From contig NZ_FRCD01000001.1 in the NCBI RefSeq assembly GCF_900142785.1, positions 186,001-250,000 on the forward strand: a stretch of DNA of 64,000 bases. Direction: 5' to 3'. The notes below the pieces were generated by a model. It had not been told where the DNA came from. It ran no database searches and was given only the letters and a program-made list of their open reading frames with translations. How positions within the stretch are numbered: position 1 is the stretch's first letter; each line of letters starts with the position of its first letter. The position numbers and the translations under genes are program-made. Positions 25,918 to 33,627 of the stretch are shown piece after piece. Origin of the DNA: Chryseobacterium carnipullorum. GTDB taxonomy: Bacteria > Bacteroidota > Bacteroidia > Flavobacteriales > Weeksellaceae.

Positions 25918-26604
25918 ATGAAAAAACTAATCATATTAAGCGGTGCAGGAATCAGCGCTGAAAGCGGAATAAAAACATTCAGAGACGGAGATGGTCTCTG
26001 GGAAAATCATAATATAACAGACGTAGCAAGTCCGGAAGGATGGAGAAAAGACCGGGAACTGGTGCTGGAATTTTACAATCAGAGAAGAAGACAGCTTCAT
26101 GAAGTTGAACCTAACGAAGCCCATCGATTAGTCGCAGAACTCGAAAAATATTTTGATGTTCAGATCATTACCCAAAATATAGATGACCTGCATGAAAGAG
26201 CCGGATCTACAAATATCATTCATATTCATGGGGAGCTATTCAAGTCTTGCTCATGCAACAATAAAAACCTGATCTATGAAGAGAAAGGAGATATAAAGAT
26301 TGGAGACAAAGCGGAAGATGGAGCCCAGTTAAGACCTTTTATCGTATGGTTTGGGGAAGATGTTCCTTTGTATAAGACTGCTCAGGAGAAGGTAAAAGAA
26401 GCAGATATTATGGTCGTCATCGGAACTTCTCTGCAGGTATATCCTGCGGCAGGATTGATCCATGACATCAAAGATGACTGTTTGCTGGTGGTCATCAACC
26501 CTAATGAAACAGGATTCGGATATGGACAAAGAGCGGTAGTGATGAAAGAATCAGCAACTCAGGGAATGAAATTGCTGTTTGATAAATTGGTTAATCTTGC
26601 CTGA
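25918..26604 (+). CDS. Sir2-family NAD-dependent deacylase (class III, CobB-like)
   Basis: A 228-residue sirtuin. NAD-binding GAGISAESGIKTFRDGDGLW is at residues 9-28, TQNIDDLHERAG with the catalytic HIHGEL follows near residue 100, and GTSLQVYPAAGL near residue 170. FYNQRRRQL supplies the Tyr-x-x-Arg of class III enzymes that prefer malonyl, succinyl or glutaryl lysine. The structural zinc ribbon is eroded: only SCSC is visible and the second Cys pair is missing before LRPFIVWFGE. I recall similar loss in other Bacteroidota sirtuins. The stop overlaps the glycohydrolase start by one base. Confidence 0.93.
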   Translation: MKKLIILSGAGISAESGIKTFRDGDGLWENHNITDVASPEGWRKDRELVLEFYNQRRRQLHEVEPNEAHRLVAELEKYFDVQIITQNIDDLHERAGSTNIIHIHGELFKSCSCNNKNLIYEEKGDIKIGDKAEDGAQLRPFIVWFGEDVPLYKTAQEKVKEADIMVVIGTSLQVYPAAGLIHDIKDDCLLVVINPNETGFGYGQRAVVMKESATQGMKLLFDKLVNLA

Positions 26605-27545
26605 TGGAAAATGTAGTAAAAGCCGGAATTTTTGGAGTATGCATCGGGGATGCGCTGGGAGTTCCGGTGGAATTTAAGAAAAGAGAAGATTTAAAGAGAT
26701 TCCCAGTTACAGGTTATCTGGAATTCATGTCCTGGAACCAGCCCAAAGGAACTTGGAGCGATGACAGCTCATTAACGCTTTGTATTGCTGATGTACTTAC
26801 AAAAGGGTATGACTTAGAAAAGATCGGACAAAGCTTTGTAAAATGGAATAAATATGGACACTGGACCGCTCACGGAAGGCTTTTTGATATAGGAGGAACC
26901 ACAAGACATTCGATTGCACGATTGATCAAAGGTGAAAGCGCCAGATTTTCAGGAAATATTTTTGAAGAAGATAATGGGAATGGCTCTTTAATGAGAACAC
27001 TTCCCTTGGCCTTTTATCTTAAAGATGAAGTAGATATTGAAAAATTATATCAAACCGTAAAAGAGGTTTCAGCCATTACGCATGGACATTTCAGATCTGT
27101 TTTCGCCTGTTTCATATATGTTATTTTTACCATTGAACTGATTAAGGGAAAAAGTAGAAAAGAAGCTTATACGCATATGCAAAAGATAGCTTTGGAATAC
27201 TCAGAAATTCAAGGCTTTAACCTTAAAGAGATAGAGCTGTTTCACAGAGTTTTAAAAAATGATATTTCAACTTATTCCGAAGAAGAAATTAAAAGTGGCG
27301 GCTATGTCCTCCACAGCCTCGAAGCCTCCCTTTGGTGTTTTCTCAACTCTGAAACCTATGCAGAAGCCGTGTTGAAAGCGGTGAATTTAGGAGAAGATAC
27401 AGACACCACAGGAGCTATTACCGGAGGAATTGCAGGTATTTACTACGGATTTGAAAGTATTCCGGAAGAATGGGTCTCTGATTTGGTGAGGAAAGAGGAT
27501 ATTGAGGCTTTATGCGAAAAACTTTATAAAAAAATATACAATTGA
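26604..27545 (+). CDS. ADP-ribosylglycohydrolase (DraG/ARH-like)
   Basis: A 313-residue all-helical ADP-ribosylglycohydrolase. The dinuclear magnesium ligands are visible in GTWSDDSSLTL near residue 50 and in GEDTDTTGAITGGIAGIYYG near residue 265, with GVCIGDALGVPVEF at the N-terminus. DraG-type enzymes remove mono-ADP-ribose from arginine in proteins, and relatives act on serine, on O-acetyl-ADP-ribose or on modified bases. It starts on the last base of the Sir2 stop codon and overlaps the next gene by 4 bases. It is the fourth ADP-ribose hydrolase-type fold in this run. Confidence 0.94.
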   Translation: MENVVKAGIFGVCIGDALGVPVEFKKREDLKRFPVTGYLEFMSWNQPKGTWSDDSSLTLCIADVLTKGYDLEKIGQSFVKWNKYGHWTAHGRLFDIGGTTRHSIARLIKGESARFSGNIFEEDNGNGSLMRTLPLAFYLKDEVDIEKLYQTVKEVSAITHGHFRSVFACFIYVIFTIELIKGKSRKEAYTHMQKIALEYSEIQGFNLKEIELFHRVLKNDISTYSEEEIKSGGYVLHSLEASLWCFLNSETYAEAVLKAVNLGEDTDTTGAITGGIAGIYYGFESIPEEWVSDLVRKEDIEALCEKLYKKIYN

Positions 27546-28069
27546 TTGAAATAAGAGATTTTAAAATAGACAAAGTCTGTAATGAAATTAAAATCGTTTT
27601 AAATGAACTTGCAGAAAAAGAATACGAAAACAACATCGGTAATAGACTATGGACAAAATATATTATAAAAAAATTTAAAGAACTAGGGCATAGTTATGGT
27701 TTTGATGTTTGTCCAGATGCAGATAATGGTAACTCGGAATGGCTTTATGATATGATCTGGTATAAGAATAAAGATGGATATCTAAAGGAAATTCCGTTTG
27801 TGATGGAATCAGAATGGAGCTACGGTTATGATTGTGTGCGTTACGATTTTGAAAAATTATTGCAGGCTGATGCCAGGTTAAAATTAATGATTTGCTGTCA
27901 TAAAAATGGAGTAGCTGACATTAATTATTTTAAAGAGTACTTTTCTAAAGCTATTCAATGTTATCATAAGTCTTCAGCTTCAATATATTTATTTGCAATT
28001 TTACAAGATTGGGAGCCATTCAAATTTGAGTTTTATTACTATGATAATTTTTGCTTAAAAGAATTTTAA
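27542..28069 (+). CDS. Unknown protein with weak nuclease-like features, TTG start
   Basis: A 175-residue protein that I do not recognise. The TTG at 27542 overlaps the preceding TGA (TTGA), a layout like the ATGA couplings elsewhere in the run, and no other good start exists upstream of the conserved-looking core. The middle contains EWLYDMIW, then VMESEWSYGYD, DFEKLLQADARLKLMIC: an acidic residue before a tryptophan, an ExE pair and a hydrophobic strand, as in some restriction-endonuclease-like folds. That resemblance is weak and no Lys of a PD-(D/E)XK motif is certain. Position between the glycohydrolase and KptA suggests an RNA or ADP-ribose role. Confidence 0.65.
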   Translation: MIEIRDFKIDKVCNEIKIVLNELAEKEYENNIGNRLWTKYIIKKFKELGHSYGFDVCPDADNGNSEWLYDMIWYKNKDGYLKEIPFVMESEWSYGYDCVRYDFEKLLQADARLKLMICCHKNGVADINYFKEYFSKAIQCYHKSSASIYLFAILQDWEPFKFEFYYYDNFCLKEF

Positions 28070-28071
28070 CC

Positions 28072-28614
28072 ATGAACGAAATAGAAAACAAAAGAATAAG
28101 CAAATTTCTAAGCCTTATTCTGAGACATCAACCCGAAATCATTGAGCTTAGACTGGATGAAAACGGTTGGGCAGAAGTGAATGAACTCATTACAAAATCT
28201 GCAAAAGGAAGAATGCACTTCAGTTTTGAAGACCTCGAGGAAGTGGTAGAAACCAATAATAAAAAACGGTTCGCATTCAATGAAGATAAAACCAAAATCA
28301 GAGCCAGTCAGGGACATTCCATTGCGATAGATCTGGCCCTGAAAGTCGCGCAGCCACCAGATTTTCTGTATCACGGAACAGCACAATCGAATATTTCTTC
28401 TATTCTGGACAACGGAATTGAAAAAAGAAGCCGCCAGCATGTTCATCTAAGCGCAGACAAAGAAACCGCCACGAAAGTAGGAATGCGCCACGGAAAACCC
28501 GTTATTCTGACCATCAGAACAAAGGAAATGCATGATGACGGAATCGCTTTTTATCTTTCAGCCAACGGTGTTTGGCTGACTGATTTTGTGGATGCAAAAT
28601 ATATTTCAAAATAA
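28072..28614 (+). CDS. kptA: RNA 2'-phosphotransferase KptA/Tpt1
   Basis: A 180-residue KptA. The N-terminal winged-helix lobe has KFLSLILRHQPEIIELRLDENGW, and the ADP-ribosyltransferase lobe has FLYHGTAQSNISSILDNGI, HVHLSADKETATKVGMRHG and GVWLTDFV. The Arg-His-Arg-Arg set of Tpt1 (LRH, YHGT, the Arg of GMRHGKP and an Arg between) appears complete. The enzyme uses NAD to remove an internal RNA 2'-phosphate, releasing nicotinamide and ADP-ribose 1'',2''-cyclic phosphate. Bacterial KptA has no known tRNA-splicing role and is thought to act in RNA repair. I use the ATG at 28072, 2 bases after the preceding stop. Confidence 0.95.
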   Translation: MNEIENKRISKFLSLILRHQPEIIELRLDENGWAEVNELITKSAKGRMHFSFEDLEEVVETNNKKRFAFNEDKTKIRASQGHSIAIDLALKVAQPPDFLYHGTAQSNISSILDNGIEKRSRQHVHLSADKETATKVGMRHGKPVILTIRTKEMHDDGIAFYLSANGVWLTDFVDAKYISK

Positions 28615-28615
28615 G

Positions 28616-29374
28616 ATGGGCAGAACATTAGTAATCGGTGATATTCACGGAGGTTTTAAAGCCTTACAACAGGTTTTTCAAAGAGCACAAGTAGGAGAAA
28701 AGGATATCCTTATTTTTCTCGGAGATTACGTTGATGGCTGGAGCGAATCTGCTCAGGTCATCCAGTTTTTGATGGAACTTTCCCAAAAACAGGAATGCAT
28801 TTTCATTAAAGGGAACCATGATGCCTGGTGTGAGGATTGGCTGAGCCTTGGAGACAAACCCGATGTCTGGCTTTTCAATGGTGGGAAAAGTACCGTTGAA
28901 AGTTACAACGATTATCCGCTGGAAGATCTGGATCTTCACCTTGAATTCTTTCAAAGGATGAAAAACTACCATGTAGATGCCGGAAACCGCTTGTTTATCC
29001 ATGCAGGATATTCCTCTATGCATGGTCCTGAAAAAGAAGTCTATTCCACCAATTACCGCTGGGACAGAACCCTTTGGGAAACCGCAGTAGCAATGGATAA
29101 AAAATTAGAAAAAAATTCAGCACTTTATCCGAAAAGACTCCTTTTATACCATGAAATCTTTATCGGACATACACCAACATTAGATATAGGAATTAAGCAT
29201 CCTGTTAATAAAGCGAACGTCTGGAATATCGATACCGGAGCAGCTTTTACAGGCGTTTTGTCAATGATGAATATCGATACCAAAGAATTCTGGCAAAGCG
29301 ATCCGCTTCCTTCTTTATATCCGGACGAAAAAGGCAGAAATAACGATAGTGCAGGAAATAAAACCCTATTATAA
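28616..29374 (+). CDS. PPP-type metallophosphatase (ApaH/PrpA-like)
   Basis: A 252-residue calcineurin-like phosphatase with the full metal-site set: GDIHGG (residues 8-13), GDYVDG near 40, KGNHDAW near 70, FIHAGY near 130 and GHTPT near 186. Relatives include bacterial Ser/Thr phosphatases and ApaH, which hydrolyses Np4N and removes NAD-like caps from RNA. After KptA, a role in processing RNA ends or ADP-ribose cyclic phosphate is plausible, but protein phosphatase activity is an equal possibility. The ATG at 28616 follows the kptA stop by one base. This is the last gene before the terminator. Confidence 0.9.
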   Translation: MGRTLVIGDIHGGFKALQQVFQRAQVGEKDILIFLGDYVDGWSESAQVIQFLMELSQKQECIFIKGNHDAWCEDWLSLGDKPDVWLFNGGKSTVESYNDYPLEDLDLHLEFFQRMKNYHVDAGNRLFIHAGYSSMHGPEKEVYSTNYRWDRTLWETAVAMDKKLEKNSALYPKRLLLYHEIFIGHTPTLDIGIKHPVNKANVWNIDTGAAFTGVLSMMNIDTKEFWQSDPLPSLYPDEKGRNNDSAGNKTLL

Positions 29375-29400
29375 TAGATCAGAAATCTCCAACACACTCC

Positions 29401-29435
29401 AACCTTATAGGTTTCCAAAACCTATAAGGTTTTTA
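29401..29435 (+). terminator. Strong hairpin terminator ending the ADP-ribose run
   Basis: A perfect 14-bp stem: AACCTTATAGGTTT (29401-29414) pairs with AAACCTATAAGGTT (29418-29431) around a 3-base loop, followed by T. It lies 27 bases after the last stop codon. From 29436 to 29668 I see no further gene; short frames on the minus strand there lack protein-like composition. Confidence 0.9.
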
Positions 29436-29668
29436 TCGATAAAAAAACTCAATATAAATAGCTGTTTACCAAAGATTAAGCACATTCCCGGACAGTATAT
29501 GATCCAATGAAAATCTCTGATTTTCTTGCGCCTTAAAACATAATTAAGATCAAAAGCCTTAGCGCCCTTGCGATAGTCCAACCCCATTACATATAGCTCA
29601 ATAAATCCACAATTTCCCTTTCCCACCCAAATCAGATTAAGTAATTTTGAAGTTCAAAAACTGCTTCA

Positions 29669-31393
29669 ATGAAACTGAAATACCTCTTAATATTCCTAAG
29701 CACATCCTTATTTTTAGCGCAAAAATCATTTCAGACTCCCTTTGAAAAAGGAAACGGAAACCAAACGGTGACCTACGATGAAATGAATGCCTATTATCAG
29801 GATCTGACTCAACACTTCAATACGATTCAATACCTTAAAAAAGGAGAAGACGATAATGGAAAACCCATTTACGTCGTTATTTACAATCCTTTTCCTGAAA
29901 AAAATCTGGAGAAACTAAGAAAAGATAAAGCAATTCTCTTTGTCAACAACGGAATTCACCCAGGAGAACCGGACGGAATAGACGCGACTATGATGCTCAT
30001 GCGTGATTTGGCAACCGGGAAAATAAAAACTCCTCAGAACTTCGTCATTGCAGCCATTTCAGCGTACAACGTAAGCGGAATGCTGAACAGAGGTTCTTTT
30101 TCCAGAGCCAATCAAAACGGTCCCGAGCAGTATGGTTTCAGAGGAAATGCCAGAAACTATGACCTGAACAGGGATTTCATTAAAGCGGATTCAAAGAATG
30201 CCAGAAGTTTTCAGGAAATCTATCAATGGCTGCAACCGGATGTTTTTATAGACAATCATGTAAGCAACGGCGCTGATTATCAGTATACCTTCACCTATAT
30301 CTCAACCTTTAAAGAACGTCTTGGAAAGGCCTTGGGAAACTACTTCTACAATGACTATCAGGCTAAAAACCTTGAAGCTATGAAGAAAGTGGGCTATGAA
30401 AGCACACCTTACGTCAATATTCACGGTGATATTCCAGATGAAGGATTTGCTGCTTTTGAAGACTCTCCGAGATATTCTACGGGGTATACCTCCCTGTTTA
30501 ATTCACTGGGAACAGTTCCCGAAACACATATGCTGAAATCGTATGACAAAAGAGTTGATGCAACGTATCAATATATGCTGGTCAGCCTTCAGAATCTGGA
30601 TAAAGATTATAAAAAGATCAAACAGCTCCGTCTTGACAATCTAAAGCAGTACAAATCGGGAATGCAGTACGGAATCCGTTGGAAAATAGATTCTACCCAA
30701 TTTTCTACAATGGATTTCAAAGGCTATGAAGGAAGCTACAAGCCCAGTGATATTTCCGGGAAGCCAAGACTCTATTACGATAGAAATAAACCTTTTACAA
30801 AAAAGATAAAACTCTTTATGACGGCTGTCCCAACCGGATATATTACGATTCCTGAATACTATGTGGTTCCGCAATCCCAATACCGGGTAATTGAAGAAAT
30901 GAAAAGGAATAAAATCCAAATGACAATCCTTAAGAAAGATAGCACGGCATTGGTAGAATCGTATAAAATCAAAGATTTTAAGACCGTTAAAAATCCTTAC
31001 GAAGGACATTATCTTCATTATGATACCACTGTAGAAACAGCAAAAAGGAATATTACTTTTTCTGCCGGAGATTATATCATTCCAACACAGCAGCCTGGGG
31101 TAAAATACATCATTGAAACCCTTGAACCTGAAGCGTCAGATTCCTTTTTTAACTGGAATTTATTCGATGGTATTTTAGCACAGAAAGAATATTATTCTGC
31201 CTACATTTTTGAAGATACAGCTTCGGAACTTTTGAAGACGGACAAAAAATTAAAAGAAGCTTTTGAAGCCAGAAAATCATCAGATAAAAAGTTTGCCGAT
31301 GACGGAACTGCCCAGCTGGACTGGATCTACAGGAATTCTCCTTATTTTGAAGAGAAAACATTCAGACAGTATCCGATATACAGAATCTTATGA
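29669..31393 (+). CDS. Secreted M14-family zinc carboxypeptidase
   Basis: A 574-residue exported peptidase with a signal peptide (MKLKYLLIFLSTSLFLAQK). The zinc motif His-x-x-Glu is visible as GIHPGEPDG near residue 97, and the third zinc ligand is probably the His of FIDNHVSNGADYQYTF near residue 197. MLNRGSFSRANQNGPEQYGF and ARNYDLNRDF provide the substrate-binding Arg/Asn region of M14 enzymes. The C-terminal 250 residues form an additional domain without clear family. The catalytic Glu may be in the TVPETHMLKSY region. It likely degrades peptides in the periplasm or outside the cell. Confidence 0.85.
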   Translation: MKLKYLLIFLSTSLFLAQKSFQTPFEKGNGNQTVTYDEMNAYYQDLTQHFNTIQYLKKGEDDNGKPIYVVIYNPFPEKNLEKLRKDKAILFVNNGIHPGEPDGIDATMMLMRDLATGKIKTPQNFVIAAISAYNVSGMLNRGSFSRANQNGPEQYGFRGNARNYDLNRDFIKADSKNARSFQEIYQWLQPDVFIDNHVSNGADYQYTFTYISTFKERLGKALGNYFYNDYQAKNLEAMKKVGYESTPYVNIHGDIPDEGFAAFEDSPRYSTGYTSLFNSLGTVPETHMLKSYDKRVDATYQYMLVSLQNLDKDYKKIKQLRLDNLKQYKSGMQYGIRWKIDSTQFSTMDFKGYEGSYKPSDISGKPRLYYDRNKPFTKKIKLFMTAVPTGYITIPEYYVVPQSQYRVIEEMKRNKIQMTILKKDSTALVESYKIKDFKTVKNPYEGHYLHYDTTVETAKRNITFSAGDYIIPTQQPGVKYIIETLEPEASDSFFNWNLFDGILAQKEYYSAYIFEDTASELLKTDKKLKEAFEARKSSDKKFADDGTAQLDWIYRNSPYFEEKTFRQYPIYRIL

Positions 31394-31534
31394 AATTTCA
31401 AAATTGATTTAAATAATTGATAATCAGGAGTTAATTTTAAGGATTTTCACCTGCGCAGAAAGGGTGTTTTTCCTGATAAATATTGCCCGGTCTCTGACGA
31501 AATTTGCTTTATAAAACCAATAAAAATTATAGTT

Positions 31535-31816
31535 ATGGCTACTAAAAAGCAATTTTTCGTGTCGTTGGAAGGAGTAGATCTTTCAGACGAGCAGTTGAAA
31601 AACATCGACAGAGGAATTCAGAATGTCGTTCTTTCTGAACTTTCAAAAATTGACAATACCCAGGCTTTTGCAGCGCACAGGGATTTCAAAGGACTCTTAA
31701 AACCGCTGAAAATTAAAGACTGGTTTCCGTGGGGGATGATCATCTTTAAACCCGGAATTGATATTCAAAAACAGGTGAAAGAAATTCAGTCTCAAATAAA
31801 AGGCTATGGAGCCTGA
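31535..31816 (+). CDS. Small protein of unknown function, first of a two-gene pair
   Basis: A 93-residue protein starting MATKKQFFVSLEGVDLSDEQ, with an Asp/Glu/Gln-rich helix (LKNIDRGIQNVVLSELSKID) and a tryptophan-containing segment KDWFPWGMIIFKPGID. No signal peptide and no family that I recognise. Its last 11 bases overlap the start of the Cys-rich gene in another frame, so the two are coupled. The length and leader-like helix bring ribosomal-peptide precursors to mind, but no modification enzyme is next to it. Confidence 0.65.
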   Translation: MATKKQFFVSLEGVDLSDEQLKNIDRGIQNVVLSELSKIDNTQAFAAHRDFKGLLKPLKIKDWFPWGMIIFKPGIDIQKQVKEIQSQIKGYGA

Positions 31817-32216
31817 TTTACAATCTTCAAAGAAGAAGTGTCCCAGTTATCTTGGGAAAGTTGGGGCACAGCTTTTTGGAGTAGTCGACAAAGACGGGAA
31901 GGTACAGTTCATCTCACCTCTCACCGTTACAGAAGATTTTCTGAATCTTAATAAAGACAAAAACAGCCTGGAGCAGAGATTTCGTTTTACGGGAAAATGT
32001 GTAGAAAAAGGCTGTGCACAGTGGAACGCTGAAGAGTCCAAATGTTCTTTGTCCAAAAAGGTGCAGCATTTGGATAGTCATAAAGAAACCGAACTGTTCT
32101 TTTGTCCGATAAGAACTCAGTGCAGATGGTTTTCTCAGGATGGAAAAGAGGCCTGTTTTTCGTGCAATGAGGTCACGAGGAATATGGAAGAACTTTTAAC
32201 AGGGACTCGATCATAA
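31806..32216 (+). CDS. Cysteine-rich cytoplasmic protein, second of the pair
   Basis: A 136-residue protein with nine cysteines. The spacing is CVEKGC-x9-C in the middle and CPIRTQC-x10-C-x2-C near the C-terminus (FFCPIRTQCRWF, then ACFSC), plus one Cys near residue 12. Such spacing suggests a metal or iron-sulfur site. There is no export signal, so disulfides are unlikely. I recognise no family. It overlaps the upstream small gene by 11 bases and ends at a hairpin terminator. Confidence 0.65.
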   Translation: MEPDLQSSKKKCPSYLGKVGAQLFGVVDKDGKVQFISPLTVTEDFLNLNKDKNSLEQRFRFTGKCVEKGCAQWNAEESKCSLSKKVQHLDSHKETELFFCPIRTQCRWFSQDGKEACFSCNEVTRNMEELLTGTRS

Positions 32217-32250
32217 AAAAAGACGCTTCACATTGAAACGTCTTTTTTTT
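32214..32250. terminator. Hairpin terminator between convergent genes
   Basis: AAAAAGACG-c-TTCA pairs with TGAA-a-CGTCTTTTT (one internal mismatch) and is followed by a run of eight or more T on the plus strand; the matching A run serves the convergent gene ending at 32250. Confidence 0.8.
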
Positions 32251-33131
32251 TATTTGGGTAAGCCTTTTTTTAAAGCCATTTCTGCGGTTTTAACGGCTGC
32301 TTTTTCTTTCCAGTCCATATAGGTATTTTTAAAATTGGATTTCATAATATCGTCAAACTTACGCTGTACGGTAAGATTCCATAGAGAGTGTGCTTTCACA
32401 GCCCATGATTTGTCCCATGCTCTCAGAGAAATAGAGAAACTTCCGTCCAGATATTTCATCCAGTGCCACCATCCCGTAGGCATGAAAAGCGTGTCTCCGT
32501 GTTCAAGGAAACATTCAATACCTTCTACACCATTAAGGGCGGGATATTTTTCAAAATCAGGATTGTCGATGTCATAATCTTCCAGGGCATAGGTTGCGTA
32601 AGGAAGCCTGTACAATCTTTCTTTCCATTTATATTCAAATAACTTGACATGCTTTCTTCCGTTGAAGTGCGTATGGAAAATATGTGCCATATCAATATCG
32701 AAATGGAGAAAAGTAACCGAACTCTTCCCTCCAAAAAACATAGATGGATATTTATCCAGAAAACCTCCCATCAGTTCTTTGGGAGCGATAAAATCGTCCA
32801 TTAATTTATTGGCGTGCTTTATCGGGTCAAAAAAGAAAATTCTCAGATCTGTAGGCTCTCTCTGGATGAGGTCTATATAATCTCCGAACTTCATTTTCGT
32901 CGTGGGCGTATTGATGGGAGCTGCAGGATCGGCTTTTTTGGAATCATAAAGAGGAACTTCTACATCACCTACCACTTCTTTTACATACTCCATGGTCCAC
33001 TTCTGATAAGCAGGCCATTTTCTTGCCATATTTTTTATGACAACGGGCCTTCTTGGCTTTAGATATTTTTCCATGAACTCCTCCTGAGTAATATCATCTA
33101 CAACATCTATAGGCTTTAAAATAATTCCCAT
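32250..33131 (-). CDS. Cupin-like (JmjC-type) 2OG-Fe(II) oxygenase
   Basis: A 293-residue cupin_8/JmjC-like protein. The iron ligands are visible as HFDID near residue 143 (His-x-Asp) and the distal His in PTGWWHWMKY near residue 221. The N-terminal segment LKPRRPVVIKNMARKWPAYQKWT is typical of the PHF8/FIH-like bacterial cupins. These enzymes hydroxylate protein side chains, including ribosomal proteins, using 2-oxoglutarate. The target here is unknown. It is a single minus-strand gene between two plus-strand blocks. Confidence 0.85.
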   Translation of the reverse strand: MGIILKPIDVVDDITQEEFMEKYLKPRRPVVIKNMARKWPAYQKWTMEYVKEVVGDVEVPLYDSKKADPAAPINTPTTKMKFGDYIDLIQREPTDLRIFFFDPIKHANKLMDDFIAPKELMGGFLDKYPSMFFGGKSSVTFLHFDIDMAHIFHTHFNGRKHVKLFEYKWKERLYRLPYATYALEDYDIDNPDFEKYPALNGVEGIECFLEHGDTLFMPTGWWHWMKYLDGSFSISLRAWDKSWAVKAHSLWNLTVQRKFDDIMKSNFKNTYMDWKEKAAVKTAEMALKKGLPK

Positions 33132-33627
33132 TCTATAAATTTTATGTTACAAAATTATTAAATAAATAGATATGAATCAGTGTTTAAGTTTTTTTTAATC
33201 TATGATTCAAATCACTTTTAACTATTTAGACTAAGTAAGAATATGGAAATTGATCCTTTTCTGTAAAGTCTTTAGTTTTTCCCTGTTATAAGCCCATATT
33301 TTCATTGAAAATGATAAAAACTGATAACACAATGGGATTAGTTATGGGCTAAATTTAATGAATAGATTTTAAAGAATTTACATACCAAACGAATTTTTAA
33401 GATAAAAATGACAGACTGTTATTCAAAACAGGATAATATTGATTTTAAATGCATAACAGCTTCTTCAGCAATAAAATTTTAAAATAGCTCGACAAAATAT
33501 TGGACCTGTAAAAATTATCACTAAGTTTATAGTGTTAAATACGTTTAACCTTTATCATTATAATACATCTTTATAAAAAGTGTAACAAAAAACACAAGCG
33601 ACAAACTAATTAGGCAAATAATAAATT
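33132..33627. other. AT-rich intergenic region upstream of the TonB-receptor-like gene
   Basis: About 500 bases without a convincing gene. It must hold the divergent promoters of the cupin gene and the outer-membrane protein gene. Visible elements are a 16-bp palindrome GTTAAATACGTTTAAC at 33534-33549, about 80 bases before the receptor start, and a partial inverted repeat of AGCCCATA near 33290-33350. Neither can be tied to a regulator. Confidence 0.5.

Noticed and set aside
17227-29435. The ADP-ribose region as a prophage or integrative element
   Set aside because: No integrase, transposase, phage structural gene, flanking tRNA or direct repeats were found around this block; codon use looks like that of its neighbours by eye.
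29405-29626. Minus-strand frame of 73 codons after the ADP-ribose operon
   Set aside because: It overlaps the terminator hairpin, has no protein-like pattern and no plausible promoter.
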